Of a stretch of 8,609 nt of DNA, positions 1 through 5,768 are shown in pieces. How positions within the stretch are numbered: position 1 is the stretch's first letter; each line of letters begins with the position of its first letter. The notes under the pieces are model-generated. The model saw nothing but the letters and a program-made list of their open reading frames with translations, was not told where the DNA came from and did not search any database. Origin of the DNA: Pseudomonadota bacterium (lineage in GTDB: Bacteria > Desulfobacterota > Desulfobulbia > Desulfobulbales > DAOVYS01); contig DAOVYS010000102.1 in NCBI GenBank assembly GCA_030635485.1, positions 1 to 8,609 on the forward strand, in the 5' to 3' direction. The position numbers and the translations under genes are program-made.

Positions 1-21
1 ATCAGGGCCGTAAAAAAATGA
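1..21 (+). CDS. 3' end of an unidentified upstream gene (partial, tentative)
   Basis: Reading from base 1, the sequence codes for Ile-Arg-Ala-Val-Lys-Lys and then TGA at 19-21. That stop overlaps the ATG of the next gene (18-20) as ATGA, the usual arrangement of translationally coupled genes. The frame is open to the window edge but only six codons are visible, so the product cannot be named. If real, the ligase/GGT-like pair is the distal part of a longer operon. Another glutamate or peptide ligase would fit the context, but that is a guess. Confidence 0.35.
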   Translation: MRAVKK

Positions 22-1124
22 AATTCCCGACTTTTCACCAAAGCGCTCCATATACCATTGGAGTTGAACTAGAATTCCAGATTCTGGACTCCGACAATCT
101 GAACCTCGTATCCAGGGCTCCCGAACTCATTGGTAAGATCCCCCGGCAATTCAAAAAAAAAATCAAACCTGAATTTTATCAGGCCATGGTGGAGATAAAC
201 ACGGCAATATGCAATGACATGGCCCAGGTTGAACAGGATCTCATTGAAACCTGCAATTTTCTCGAATCAGTCACCTCAAAACTGAACTGTTGTTTTTTTT
301 CCGCAAGCCTCCATCCATTCGCACGATTTACGGAACAGAAATTATACCCCGACGACCGCTACAAGACCATAATGGATGATCTGCAGCATGCCGGAAGACG
401 CCTGATCTCACAGGGCCTGCATGTACACATAGGTCTGCCTGACGGTGAAACTGCCATCAGGGTCTGTGATGATATCCGGCCATTTCTTCCGATCCTTCTT
501 GCGCTGACAACCTCTTCTCCTTTTTATCAGGGCCAAGACACAGGCTTTTATTCTTACCGCACAAAACTGTTTGACGCCCTGCCCAGATCAGGCATCCCGG
601 ACAGGATCGGAAACTGGTCAAACTTTAAGGGTCTTATGCTTGTATTGAAAAATGCTGGAATAATAGACGGAATCCGGGAAATCTGGTGGGACGTACGCCC
701 CCATCCTGATTTTGGCACGGTTGAGGTAAGACTATGTGACCTTCCTTCGCGTTTAGATGAAATTCTGGGCATTACAGCCCTGATTCAGGCGCTTGTGGCC
801 GGACTGGCACAAGGCGGGATAAAACCGCCCGACATGAAAAAAGAAATTATGCTGACCAATAAATGGCAGGCAGCCAGATACGGGCTTAATGGAAAATATA
901 TTGATCCTGCCGCAACCGGGCAAAAAAACCTGGCACAGGCTGGGGATGAACTGCTCAAAGCCGTTAACCGGATGGCGGAAAAGCTTTCCTGCGTAAAATT
1001 TCTTACCGCAGTAAAAAGGATAATTCAAAAAGGGACAAGCGCCCACTCCCAAAAAAGAATGTATGGTGAAAACCACAAATTTACGACCATTATTAAAAGG
1101 TTAAAAGGAGATTTCCGGAGGTGA
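18..1124 (+). CDS. YbdK/GCS2-type carboxylate-amine ligase (glutamate-cysteine ligase-like)
   Basis: This 368-residue protein matches the GCS2/YbdK branch of the glutamate-cysteine ligase superfamily. Members join a carboxylate, typically the gamma-carboxyl of glutamate, to an amine using ATP, through an acyl-phosphate. Length is usual for the family. Visible signatures in order: GVELEFQILD at 15-24 (metal-binding Glu), VEINT at 58-62, HVHIGLPDG at 135-143, TGFYSYR at 175-181, TVEVRLCD at 234-241 and NKWQAARYG at 281-289. The N-terminal start fits homologues, which begin just before PFTLGVELE-like sequence. It has no signal peptide or membrane segment, so it is cytoplasmic. Upstream Shine-Dalgarno is weak (AGGG at 4-7), consistent with coupling to a preceding gene through ATGA. 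Its stop overlaps the GTG start of the GGT-like gene by 4 bases. The true amine and acid substrates are unknown; E. coli YbdK has only weak ligase activity in vitro, so classical glutathione synthesis should not be assumed. Confidence 0.9.
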   Translation: MKFPTFHQSAPYTIGVELEFQILDSDNLNLVSRAPELIGKIPRQFKKKIKPEFYQAMVEINTAICNDMAQVEQDLIETCNFLESVTSKLNCCFFSASLHPFARFTEQKLYPDDRYKTIMDDLQHAGRRLISQGLHVHIGLPDGETAIRVCDDIRPFLPILLALTTSSPFYQGQDTGFYSYRTKLFDALPRSGIPDRIGNWSNFKGLMLVLKNAGIIDGIREIWWDVRPHPDFGTVEVRLCDLPSRLDEILGITALIQALVAGLAQGGIKPPDMKKEIMLTNKWQAARYGLNGKYIDPAATGQKNLAQAGDELLKAVNRMAEKLSCVKFLTAVKRIIQKGTSAHSQKRMYGENHKFTTIIKRLKGDFRR

Positions 1125-2605
1125 CAAAAAAAGGTAAAGCCATTGTTGCATCAGGCCATCCGCTTGTGAGTCGGACGGCTATCAAGATACTGAAGCAGGG
1201 AGGCAATGCCTTTGACGCGATCATTGCGGCAGGATTTACAGCCACAGTGGTAGAACCCGCGCTTACAAGTCTCGGCGGCGGCGGTTTTCTCATGGCCCAT
1301 ACCAGTCAGGGTAAAAAAACGCTCTTTGACTTTTTCTCGGACACGCCGGGCAAGGGGTTAAAAGGCTCTGATCTTACGCCCCATTTTTTTCCGGTTACAG
1401 TCCACTTCCCTGGATCTGACCAGGATTTCAACATTGGTCTGGGGTCGGTTGCCGTTCCCGGAAACCTGAAAGGTTTTATTCACGTGCATCAACGCCTCGG
1501 CTCCCTGGAGTTAAAAAAAATCGTGGCGCCTGCTGTAGATATTAGTCGCCGGGGTGTGGAATTAAACCATCATCAGGCCTATTTTCTCAATCTGCTTAAA
1601 CCCATAATGATTCTTAACAAAACAGGTAGAAAACTATACGCTCAGGACGGAAAATACATAACCCGTGGAGACCGGGTCTTGTATGCCGAACTTGCAGACT
1701 ATCTTGAACAGCTCCCCAAAGACAGGGGAGAGAGTTTTTACAAGGGTAATATTGCGGAACGGATTGTTGCGGACATGAAACAGGGACAGGGCCTGCTGAC
1801 ACTTGAAGATCTGGCCGCATTCGAGGTAATCGAACGCGATCCCCTTGAAATAACATACAGGGGCCTGCACTATCTGACCAATCCCAGGCCTTCTCTCGGG
1901 GGCACACTCATCTGCGCGGGTCTCAGCCTCCTGGAAAAGGAAACCCTCTCTGATACGGATTGGGGTTCACCTTGTCACATGACTAAGCTTGCATCCATCA
2001 TGATCGAGATTGAGCGTTTAAAGAACGAACCGGACGAATTGGAAAAGATCAACAGAAAAACGTTCACACGCGGAACAACACATATCAGTGTTGTGGACAT
2101 GGAGGGCAATGTGGCGGCCATGACCACATCCAATGGAGAGGGGTCAGGCTATTACGCGCCAGGCTCCGGGATCATGCTGAACAATATGATGGGCGAAGAC
2201 GACCTTCATCCGGACGGCTTTCACAGCAGTCCTCCGGGCATCAGGATATCCTCGATGATGTCGCCTTCCATACTTGTCAGTGTGAGGGACCGGAAGGTGA
2301 AGCTGGCCCTTGGAAGCGGCGGAAGCAAACGTATCCGCACCGCGATGATCCAGGTGATAAGCAATGTGGTGGATTTCAGGATGGATATCGAAAAGGCTGT
2401 GAATTCACCCCGGATCCACTGGGACGAATCCACAATCCAGATAGAACCCGGCATCGAAACGGAGACAATCAGCGAACTTGCATCCAGATGGCCTGTTAAC
2501 GTGTGGAATGAGCCGGATATCTATTTTGGCGGAGTAAATGCGCTGATCCCCGGCGACAAAGGGGCCGGCGATCCAAGGAGAGGAGGAAATTCGATGTCGA
2601 GATGA
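1121..2605 (+). CDS. Gamma-glutamyltransferase-like Ntn-hydrolase, cytoplasmic, atypical pocket
   Basis: A 494-residue member of the gamma-glutamyltransferase (GGT) family, which are proenzymes that self-cleave and use the new N-terminal Thr to cleave or transfer gamma-glutamyl groups. The start is GTG in a GTGA overlap with the ligase stop, with AAGGAG at 1105-1110. The large-subunit part shows SGHPLVSR (11-18), KQGGNAFDA (25-33) and LGGGGFL (51-57). The small subunit should begin at Thr319 in the GTTHISVVD motif (318-326), followed by LNNMMGEDDL, SSMMSPS and the oxyanion-loop region GSGGSKR (398-404). Two things are odd. There is no signal peptide, whereas E. coli-type GGT is periplasmic. 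The DFRE-type segment whose Arg holds the glutamyl alpha-carboxylate (Arg114 in E. coli) reads DFFSDTPG (70-77), so that Arg is absent. Autoprocessing residues look intact, but the acyl donor may not be a free gamma-glutamyl compound. Family assignment is firm; substrate is not. Confidence 0.9.
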   Translation: MTKKGKAIVASGHPLVSRTAIKILKQGGNAFDAIIAAGFTATVVEPALTSLGGGGFLMAHTSQGKKTLFDFFSDTPGKGLKGSDLTPHFFPVTVHFPGSDQDFNIGLGSVAVPGNLKGFIHVHQRLGSLELKKIVAPAVDISRRGVELNHHQAYFLNLLKPIMILNKTGRKLYAQDGKYITRGDRVLYAELADYLEQLPKDRGESFYKGNIAERIVADMKQGQGLLTLEDLAAFEVIERDPLEITYRGLHYLTNPRPSLGGTLICAGLSLLEKETLSDTDWGSPCHMTKLASIMIEIERLKNEPDELEKINRKTFTRGTTHISVVDMEGNVAAMTTSNGEGSGYYAPGSGIMLNNMMGEDDLHPDGFHSSPPGIRISSMMSPSILVSVRDRKVKLALGSGGSKRIRTAMIQVISNVVDFRMDIEKAVNSPRIHWDESTIQIEPGIETETISELASRWPVNVWNEPDIYFGGVNALIPGDKGAGDPRRGGNSMSR

Positions 2606-2647
2606 ACCGGATTTTAGTAACCGTTCACCAGGGGTACGAACTTACAG

Positions 2648-2680
2648 AAACCCCCGGCATGTAAACGTTTACGGGTTTTA
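2648..2680. terminator. Possible bidirectional terminator between convergent genes
   Basis: Between the convergent GGT-like and FmdB-like genes lies an interrupted dyad. AAACCC (2648-2653) pairs with GGGTTT, which is followed by TTA, and inside it GTAAACGTTTAC is a perfect 12-bp palindrome. A wider pair, CCGTTC (2620-2625) and GAACGG (2680-2685), encloses the region. The location fits a shared terminator, but the stem has a bulge and the T-tract is short, so it would be weak. The dyad's right edge overlaps the FmdB-like stop codon. Confidence 0.35.
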
Positions 2681-2935
2681 GAACGGACCCTTGCCGCAAC
2701 AACTTCCCGGCCCGGCACACCCGGCGTGGCCGGGTGATGACCCGCAACATGTCGTATCTCCCGGACCAGGCATACTATGCCCGACGGCCGATCCGGACAT
2801 GGACGAATGGGCTGAAAGCAGCTTTTTCAGGTTATTTCCGCCGCAGGATGAACAGACAGGGCTGTCATCAGACAGAGTGACAAGTATCTCACTGGTTTTT
2901 CCACAGTCACGGCACAGATAATCAAAAAGCGGCAT
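2678..2935 (-). CDS. FmdB-like CxxC/CxxC zinc-ribbon protein with Cys/Gly-rich tail
   Basis: An 85-residue protein starting MPLFDYLCRDCG, the hallmark of FmdB-type small zinc-ribbon proteins. Cys8/Cys11 and Cys28/Cys31 form two CxxC knuckles expected to bind one zinc. The segment NNLKKLLSAHSS (35-46) is the usual post-ribbon stretch. The last ~25 residues are rich in Gly, Ser and Cys, with CCG at 63-65 and SCCGKG at 78-83, which could bind additional metal. FmdB was named as a putative regulator in a methanogen formamidase locus; its molecular role is unproven. The ATG at 2935 is chosen because AAGGAG (2943-2948) sits 7 bases upstream and because the family begins MPxYxYxC. Longer in-frame starts would lie inside the mobile element. 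It is the second gene of the unit begun by the NifU-like scaffold; a MITE-like element now separates them. Confidence 0.85.
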   Translation of the reverse strand: MPLFDYLCRDCGKTSEILVTLSDDSPVCSSCGGNNLKKLLSAHSSMSGSAVGHSMPGPGDTTCCGSSPGHAGCAGPGSCCGKGPF

Positions 2936-2942
2936 AACAACT

Positions 2943-2949
2943 CTCCTTA
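2943..2949 (-). promoter_or_regulatory. Shine-Dalgarno of the FmdB-like gene (TAAGGAG)
   Basis: On the minus strand TAAGGAG is followed by 7 bases and ATG (2933-2935), fixing the start of the 85-residue protein. Its TAA (2947-2949) is one copy of the 3-bp target duplication of the adjoining element. Before insertion this TAA would have been the stop codon of the scaffold gene, giving a stop/Shine-Dalgarno overlap. Confidence 0.7.
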
Positions 2950-3129
2950 GGGCCTGTTCAGAAATAAATGTTACGTTTAGGCGCCCTGATTTATGTCGTA
3001 TTTGGATGAGCCGATTGAGCAAAACCGCAGGCATAGCAGGGCTACGTTGAGGATTTTGTGATTGAGGATCATCCAAAGACGGCTTGAAGCAGGGATGCAT
3101 AAATGTGATGGTTATTTTTTGACAGGCCC
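2950..3129. mobile_element. 180-bp palindromic MITE-like element with TTA target duplication
   Basis: The element begins GGGCCTGTTC and ends GACAGGCCC. The first 8 bases of the two ends are perfectly inverted, and about 22 of the first 30 match when the right end is reverse-complemented. Inversion continues inward: TTTGGATGA at 3001-3009 mirrors TCATCCAAA at 3069-3077, symmetric to within a base, so the whole element is a degenerate fold-back palindrome. It is flanked by TTA at 2947-2949 and TTA at 3130-3132, a likely 3-bp target duplication. No transposase or convincing ORF is present, so this is a non-autonomous element that would need a transposase in trans. The IS family cannot be named from the ends alone. 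As RNA it would form a long hairpin between the two operon genes. Confidence 0.75.
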
Positions 3130-3561
3130 TTATTTGTTTTTGCTTTCATAATCATCAAGAACCTTTTGAAGACTTTTTGCTGCCAGCTGTATACAGTGGT
3201 GCTTCTTGGACGGAAGCTTTTCAAGCAACCGGAAGATTTCGCCGTCATCAATGGTCCGGGCATGTTCGATGCTCTTTCCCTTGATCAGGTCAACAGCGGC
3301 CATGGCTGCGGAAACAGCCCCGGGACAACCGAGCACCTGGTATTTGGCGTCCACTATCTTTCCATCTTCCACCTTAATGGAAATTCCCATGGTGTCACCG
3401 CATGAACCGACCATTTCAATGATCTGGTCAGCATTGGACAAAACACCCATATGCGGCTTTGTAAGATAGTAATCTATGGCCTTATCGGAATATCCGGAAC
3501 CAGCGAGCATCTCTCTCTCACTCGCTGTGTCCGCATGGTCTATAATTTGCCCCTGGATCAT
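3130..3561 (-). CDS. NifU/IscU-like iron-sulfur cluster assembly scaffold protein
   Basis: A 143-residue protein of the NifU N-terminal/IscU family, cytoplasmic scaffolds on which Fe-S clusters are built before transfer to apoproteins. The three cluster ligands are visible: Cys54 in SCGDT (53-57) with the conserved Asp56, Cys79 in LGCPGA (77-82), and Cys123 in KKHHC (119-123). Before them is GYSDKAIDYY (23-32), a segment seen in scaffold proteins of anaerobes that lack the rest of NifU. No C-terminal Nfu or [2Fe-2S] ferredoxin-like domain follows, so it is the short form. The start at 3561 is preferred because AGGGG (3571-3575) lies 9 bases upstream. An ATG at 3570 abuts that Shine-Dalgarno, and a TTG at 3621 lacks one. 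The stop codon TAA is the right-hand target duplication of the MITE-like element. No cysteine desulfurase gene is nearby. The clients are unknown. Confidence 0.88.
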   Translation of the reverse strand: MIQGQIIDHADTASEREMLAGSGYSDKAIDYYLTKPHMGVLSNADQIIEMVGSCGDTMGISIKVEDGKIVDAKYQVLGCPGAVSAAMAAVDLIKGKSIEHARTIDDGEIFRLLEKLPSKKHHCIQLAAKSLQKVLDDYESKNK

Positions 3562-3595
3562 ATTGTGCATCCCCTGGTATGATAGATATAATGTA

Positions 3596-3640
3596 TCTTC
3601 CGAAAAAACCACCGGAACCAACCGGCACGGATACGGAAGA
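3596..3640 (-). promoter_or_regulatory. 5'-terminal hairpin in the leader of the NifU-like operon
   Basis: TCTTCCG (3596-3602) and CGGAAGA (3634-3640) form a perfect 7-bp inverted repeat. It encloses a smaller CCGG-TTGGTT-CCGG dyad (minus-strand reading). The predicted transcription start (about 3642) lies at the foot of the stem, so the mRNA would begin with this hairpin and then run about 35 bases to the Shine-Dalgarno. It may protect the 5' end or take part in leader control. It matches no riboswitch class I know. Confidence 0.45.
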
Positions 3641-3648
3641 AAACTGGT

Positions 3649-3677
3649 AAAATATACCTAACACCCGCGGCTGTCAA
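3649..3677 (-). promoter_or_regulatory. Sigma70-type promoter of the NifU-like/FmdB-like operon
   Basis: On the minus strand TTGACA (3672-3677), a 17-base spacer and TATTTT (3649-3654) make a near-consensus sigma70 promoter. TATATT two bases upstream is an alternative -10. Transcription would start near 3642, giving a leader of about 80 bases. It lies in the short divergent intergenic region shared with the molybdenum-carrier-like gene. Confidence 0.65.
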
Positions 3678-3718
3678 GAATAAAGCCTGGAGATAAAAAA
3701 ACGGAACTGGAGAAATTT

Positions 3719-4189
3719 ATGAAAAAATATCCGCTGAAAATTATTTCCGGAGGCCAGACCGGGGCTGACAGGGCTGCTCTTGATGCAGCCATGGATATGG
3801 GCATTGATTATGGAGGGTCGTTGCCAAAGGGACGAAAAGCGGAAGACGGCCCGCTTGCCCCAAAATATAAAAAACTCAATGAACTTAAATCAGCCGATTA
3901 CACTATCCGGACCGAAAAAAACGTGGCCGATTCAGACGCAACACTCATATTCACAAGAGGAACGCCCTCGGGAGGGACCGGACTGACCGTAAAATACGCA
4001 CTAAAATACAAAAAACCATTCCTGATTGTGGATTTTAATACAAACTCGCCTGACCAAGCTTCCGACAGAATAAAAGCATGGCTTGACAACACCAAACCGC
4101 ATATCCTGAATGTTGCAGGACCACGGGAATCACAGTCCCACGGCATGTACTCCAATGTGTTATATATAATAAAACAGCTATTCCGATGA
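3719..4189 (+). CDS. Putative molybdenum carrier protein (MoCo-carrier-like Rossmann/SLOG fold)
   Basis: This 156-residue protein matches the family annotated as 'putative molybdenum carrier' (Pfam MoCo_carrier), single-domain Rossmann-like proteins related to lysine-decarboxylase-like/SLOG nucleotide-binding folds. Signatures: IISGGQTGADRAALDAA (8-24) with the phosphate-binding glycine loop, PKGRKAEDGP (36-45), a DSDATLIF strand (71-78), GGTGLT (85-90), KKPFLIVDF (98-106) and a C-terminal NVAGPRESQSHGMY (131-144). Length is typical. The ATG at 3719 has GGAG (3709-3712) upstream. No signal peptide or membrane segment is present, so it is cytosolic. The molybdenum role is by analogy with the pterin-cofactor carrier of green algae and is unproven for the bacterial family; nucleotide-derived ligands are equally possible. 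It is transcribed divergently from the Fe-S scaffold operon and converges on the cytochrome gene, so it may be monocistronic. Confidence 0.8.
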   Translation: MKKYPLKIISGGQTGADRAALDAAMDMGIDYGGSLPKGRKAEDGPLAPKYKKLNELKSADYTIRTEKNVADSDATLIFTRGTPSGGTGLTVKYALKYKKPFLIVDFNTNSPDQASDRIKAWLDNTKPHILNVAGPRESQSHGMYSNVLYIIKQLFR

Positions 4190-4240
4190 ATTGATCACAG
4201 AGGGCAAGACAACCAAACAACTACGCCATATCAGCGATCA

Positions 4241-5455
4241 TCATTGATCATCTTTCAGAGTATGGCAATAAAAACAGCCTGTATAATTGTCACCAGCCGG
4301 GGTTCCGCCGGCAATCATCTCAGAAGTATAATCCCATCGTAAAAGATCCGGGTAGGGTGTTGCATGCGGCCTGTGGCAGGAAAGGCACATAACCATATCA
4401 GAGCCCTGGACAACGGTGGTATCCGGAGTTGCATTTATGGTTTGCTTGGCTACCGGTGACAACGGATCATATAAATGGCCTGTGCCGCCTACATCATCAT
4501 ACTCGCCTGAAGCCGGTATGACGGCATCGGACGGATGCCGTATCCATACCACACCCTCTTGATTTGGGTCGGTGGAATGAAAATCGCCATGGCAACCGGT
4601 GCAAAAGGCCGTAGTGCCGTTTCCGCCGGTTCCGCCAAAGCCAAGGTCAGTAGCATTTGGTGAGCCTAAGTACTCATTATGATTAGCAGCACCTCTGGCA
4701 AGATTCGGCTGACCTGCCTCCCAACCGGGATCCTCGTAGCCGTGCACGCCTTTTCCGTTGGCTAAGTTACGATGCCCGGCGAGAAAACGATAAAAGCCCT
4801 GCTCTATAGTTGTTACCAGTCCTTCTTCGTCATCATCCTCGGCATGGTGTCTTTCATTCAGATGACACCCCTTGCAGCCGTAATCGTCGTAATCCACATA
4901 GGGTGGCAAACCACCATCAGCATAGGGTTGACTGAGATTAAGATGACATGAATTAGTGCCGCATGTAGTATGATCCCCACCAGGGGCTCCAGCTGCCAAA
5001 TCCTCATCATCTTCATTAAGAAACACATTATGTCCCTTACTGTCATGTGCGTTTGTGTTGCCTTCCTTAACCCAGAAAAAATTACCGCCCGCCAGGTATG
5101 AACTCGGCTCACCAGACCCGATGTAGTTCACAACCGGCACAGTACAACCACCCAGATCATATGTCGTGGAAGAGGTGCTGGAAGAATGACATCCGACACA
5201 GTTGCTTTTGAGCAAAGAGGAGATGGGTCCACCGATGACCATGGAATCAGTCGCAGCGTTGTAAACAAGAGCTTCGCCACTGTTGCCCTGCGAGTTATGC
5301 ATGGTATGGCAGTTATAGCACGCACCCTGGACCTTGGCTGATGCGTCACGCGGTCCTGCCGGAACCAGCGAAACCACCGTAATAGCCGAGAGCAGTGCAA
5401 ACTTCACTGTCCACCGTGCCGCATAAGACTTTATTGATTTGTTAAAACCAGACAC
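4241..5455 (-). CDS. Exported heptahaem c-type cytochrome
   Basis: A 404-residue multihaem cytochrome c. Residues 1-40 form a signal peptide (basic KSIKSYAARWTVK, hydrophobic FALLSAITVVSLV, cleavage after ASA at 38-40). Six CxxCH motifs follow: CYNCH (46-50), CVGCH (86-90), CKGCH (194-198), CTGCH (285-289), CLSCH (357-361) and CFYCH (394-398). One CX4CH, CGTNSCH at 165-171, brings the likely haem count to seven; this wider spacing is known from tetrahaem cytochromes c3. The CHTMHNSQ context of haem 1 and the CLSCHRPHATPYP/LLRWDY region are typical of multihaem cytochromes in Geobacter and sulfate reducers. Acidic stretches (NEDDED, AEDDDEEG) are unusual. The GTG start at 5455 has AGGAGG 4 bases upstream. 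A longer frame to 5614 is rejected because it crosses the promoter and would bury the signal peptide. Role: periplasmic or outer-surface electron transfer; redox partner unknown. It stands alone, without quinol oxidase or porin genes nearby. Confidence 0.88.
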   Translation of the reverse strand: MSGFNKSIKSYAARWTVKFALLSAITVVSLVPAGPRDASAKVQGACYNCHTMHNSQGNSGEALVYNAATDSMVIGGPISSLLKSNCVGCHSSSTSSTTYDLGGCTVPVVNYIGSGEPSSYLAGGNFFWVKEGNTNAHDSKGHNVFLNEDDEDLAAGAPGGDHTTCGTNSCHLNLSQPYADGGLPPYVDYDDYGCKGCHLNERHHAEDDDEEGLVTTIEQGFYRFLAGHRNLANGKGVHGYEDPGWEAGQPNLARGAANHNEYLGSPNATDLGFGGTGGNGTTAFCTGCHGDFHSTDPNQEGVVWIRHPSDAVIPASGEYDDVGGTGHLYDPLSPVAKQTINATPDTTVVQGSDMVMCLSCHRPHATPYPDLLRWDYTSEMIAGGTPAGDNYTGCFYCHTLKDDQ

Positions 5456-5459
5456 CTTG

Positions 5460-5465
5460 CCTCCT
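5460..5465 (-). promoter_or_regulatory. Shine-Dalgarno AGGAGG setting a GTG start for the cytochrome
   Basis: Minus-strand AGGAGG is followed by CAAG and GTG (5453-5455). Starting here puts the basic n-region and hydrophobic core of the signal peptide at the N-terminus, where they belong. The 4-base spacing is short but workable. Confidence 0.65.
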
Positions 5466-5564
5466 GAATCACAAGGATAGTTACACCAATCTAAAAAAAT
5501 GTATTTATTTCTAAGCGAACCCCAAGATAAGCCTGCATCCTGTTGACCTGGAACCCCTATTTTT

Positions 5565-5593
5565 ATAATAGCACAATTCCACTGCAAGTTCAA
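5565..5593 (-). promoter_or_regulatory. Sigma70-type promoter of the cytochrome gene (extended -10)
   Basis: On the minus strand TTGAAC (5588-5593), a 17-base spacer and TATTAT (5565-5570) preceded by TGC form a good sigma70 promoter with an extended -10. Transcription would begin near 5558, leaving a leader of about 100 bases. This places the in-frame ATG at 5614 upstream of the transcript and supports the GTG start at 5455. Confidence 0.6.
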
Positions 5594-5726
5594 ATTAAAA
5601 GTCTTGTAATCCATGGTGAACGGCTACGTGGCAAAGGGTTTATGGACAACTAAACGAAGCGGGCGAGGGGGGAGGATATTTCTAAGACACTAAATTGTTG
5701 CAGCGGATCAACCGGAACCGGTCAAT

Positions 5727-5758
5727 AACCGATTACGGAGCAGCAAAAGCTGCCGGTT
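5727..5758 (-). terminator. Stem-loop downstream of the HEAT-cyclase gene
   Basis: Ten bases past the stop codon, GCAGC (5740-5744) and GCTGC (5749-5753) form a tight 5-bp hairpin with a 4-base loop. An outer AACCG (5727-5731)/CGGTT (5754-5758) pair flanks it. Position suggests a 3' end structure, but no T-run follows on the minus strand, so it is not a canonical intrinsic terminator; it may only block 3' exonuclease. Confidence 0.3.
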
Positions 5759-5768
5759 AAATTCATAT

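Larger units (their letters stand above)
5456..5768. other. Intergenic region between cytochrome and HEAT-cyclase genes
   Basis: This 313-base gap holds the cytochrome leader and promoter in its left half and a hairpin after the HEAT-cyclase stop in its right half. The middle part (about 5615-5720) has a GC-rich purine stretch (GGGCGAGGGGGGAGG near 5660) but no ORF, RNA gene or repeat that I can support. I searched the cytochrome leader for the c-di-GMP riboswitch signatures seen upstream of some cytochrome genes and found none. Confidence 0.6.

Noticed and set aside
2691..2921. Plus-strand 76-codon frame opposite the FmdB-like gene
   Set aside because: It is the antisense of a Cys/Gly-rich gene with clear family motifs, has no Shine-Dalgarno, and gives a Pro-rich product of no recognisable family.
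2936..3100. Longer FmdB-like reading frame starting at 3100
   Set aside because: The extra residues are encoded by the MITE-like element; the family begins at MPLFDYLC, which has its own Shine-Dalgarno.
3562..3621. TTG start at 3621 for the NifU-like protein
   Set aside because: No Shine-Dalgarno is present, the residues lie in the predicted leader hairpin, and they do not resemble the family N-terminus.
5456..5558. c-di-GMP (GEMM) or other riboswitch in the cytochrome leader
   Set aside because: Conserved GEMM elements are absent; only a weak CCAGG/CTTGG pairing is visible.
5456..5614. N-terminal extension of the cytochrome frame to an ATG at 5614
   Set aside because: It would bury the signal peptide 53 residues in, it crosses a good sigma70 promoter (5565-5593), and AGGAGG precedes the GTG at 5455.
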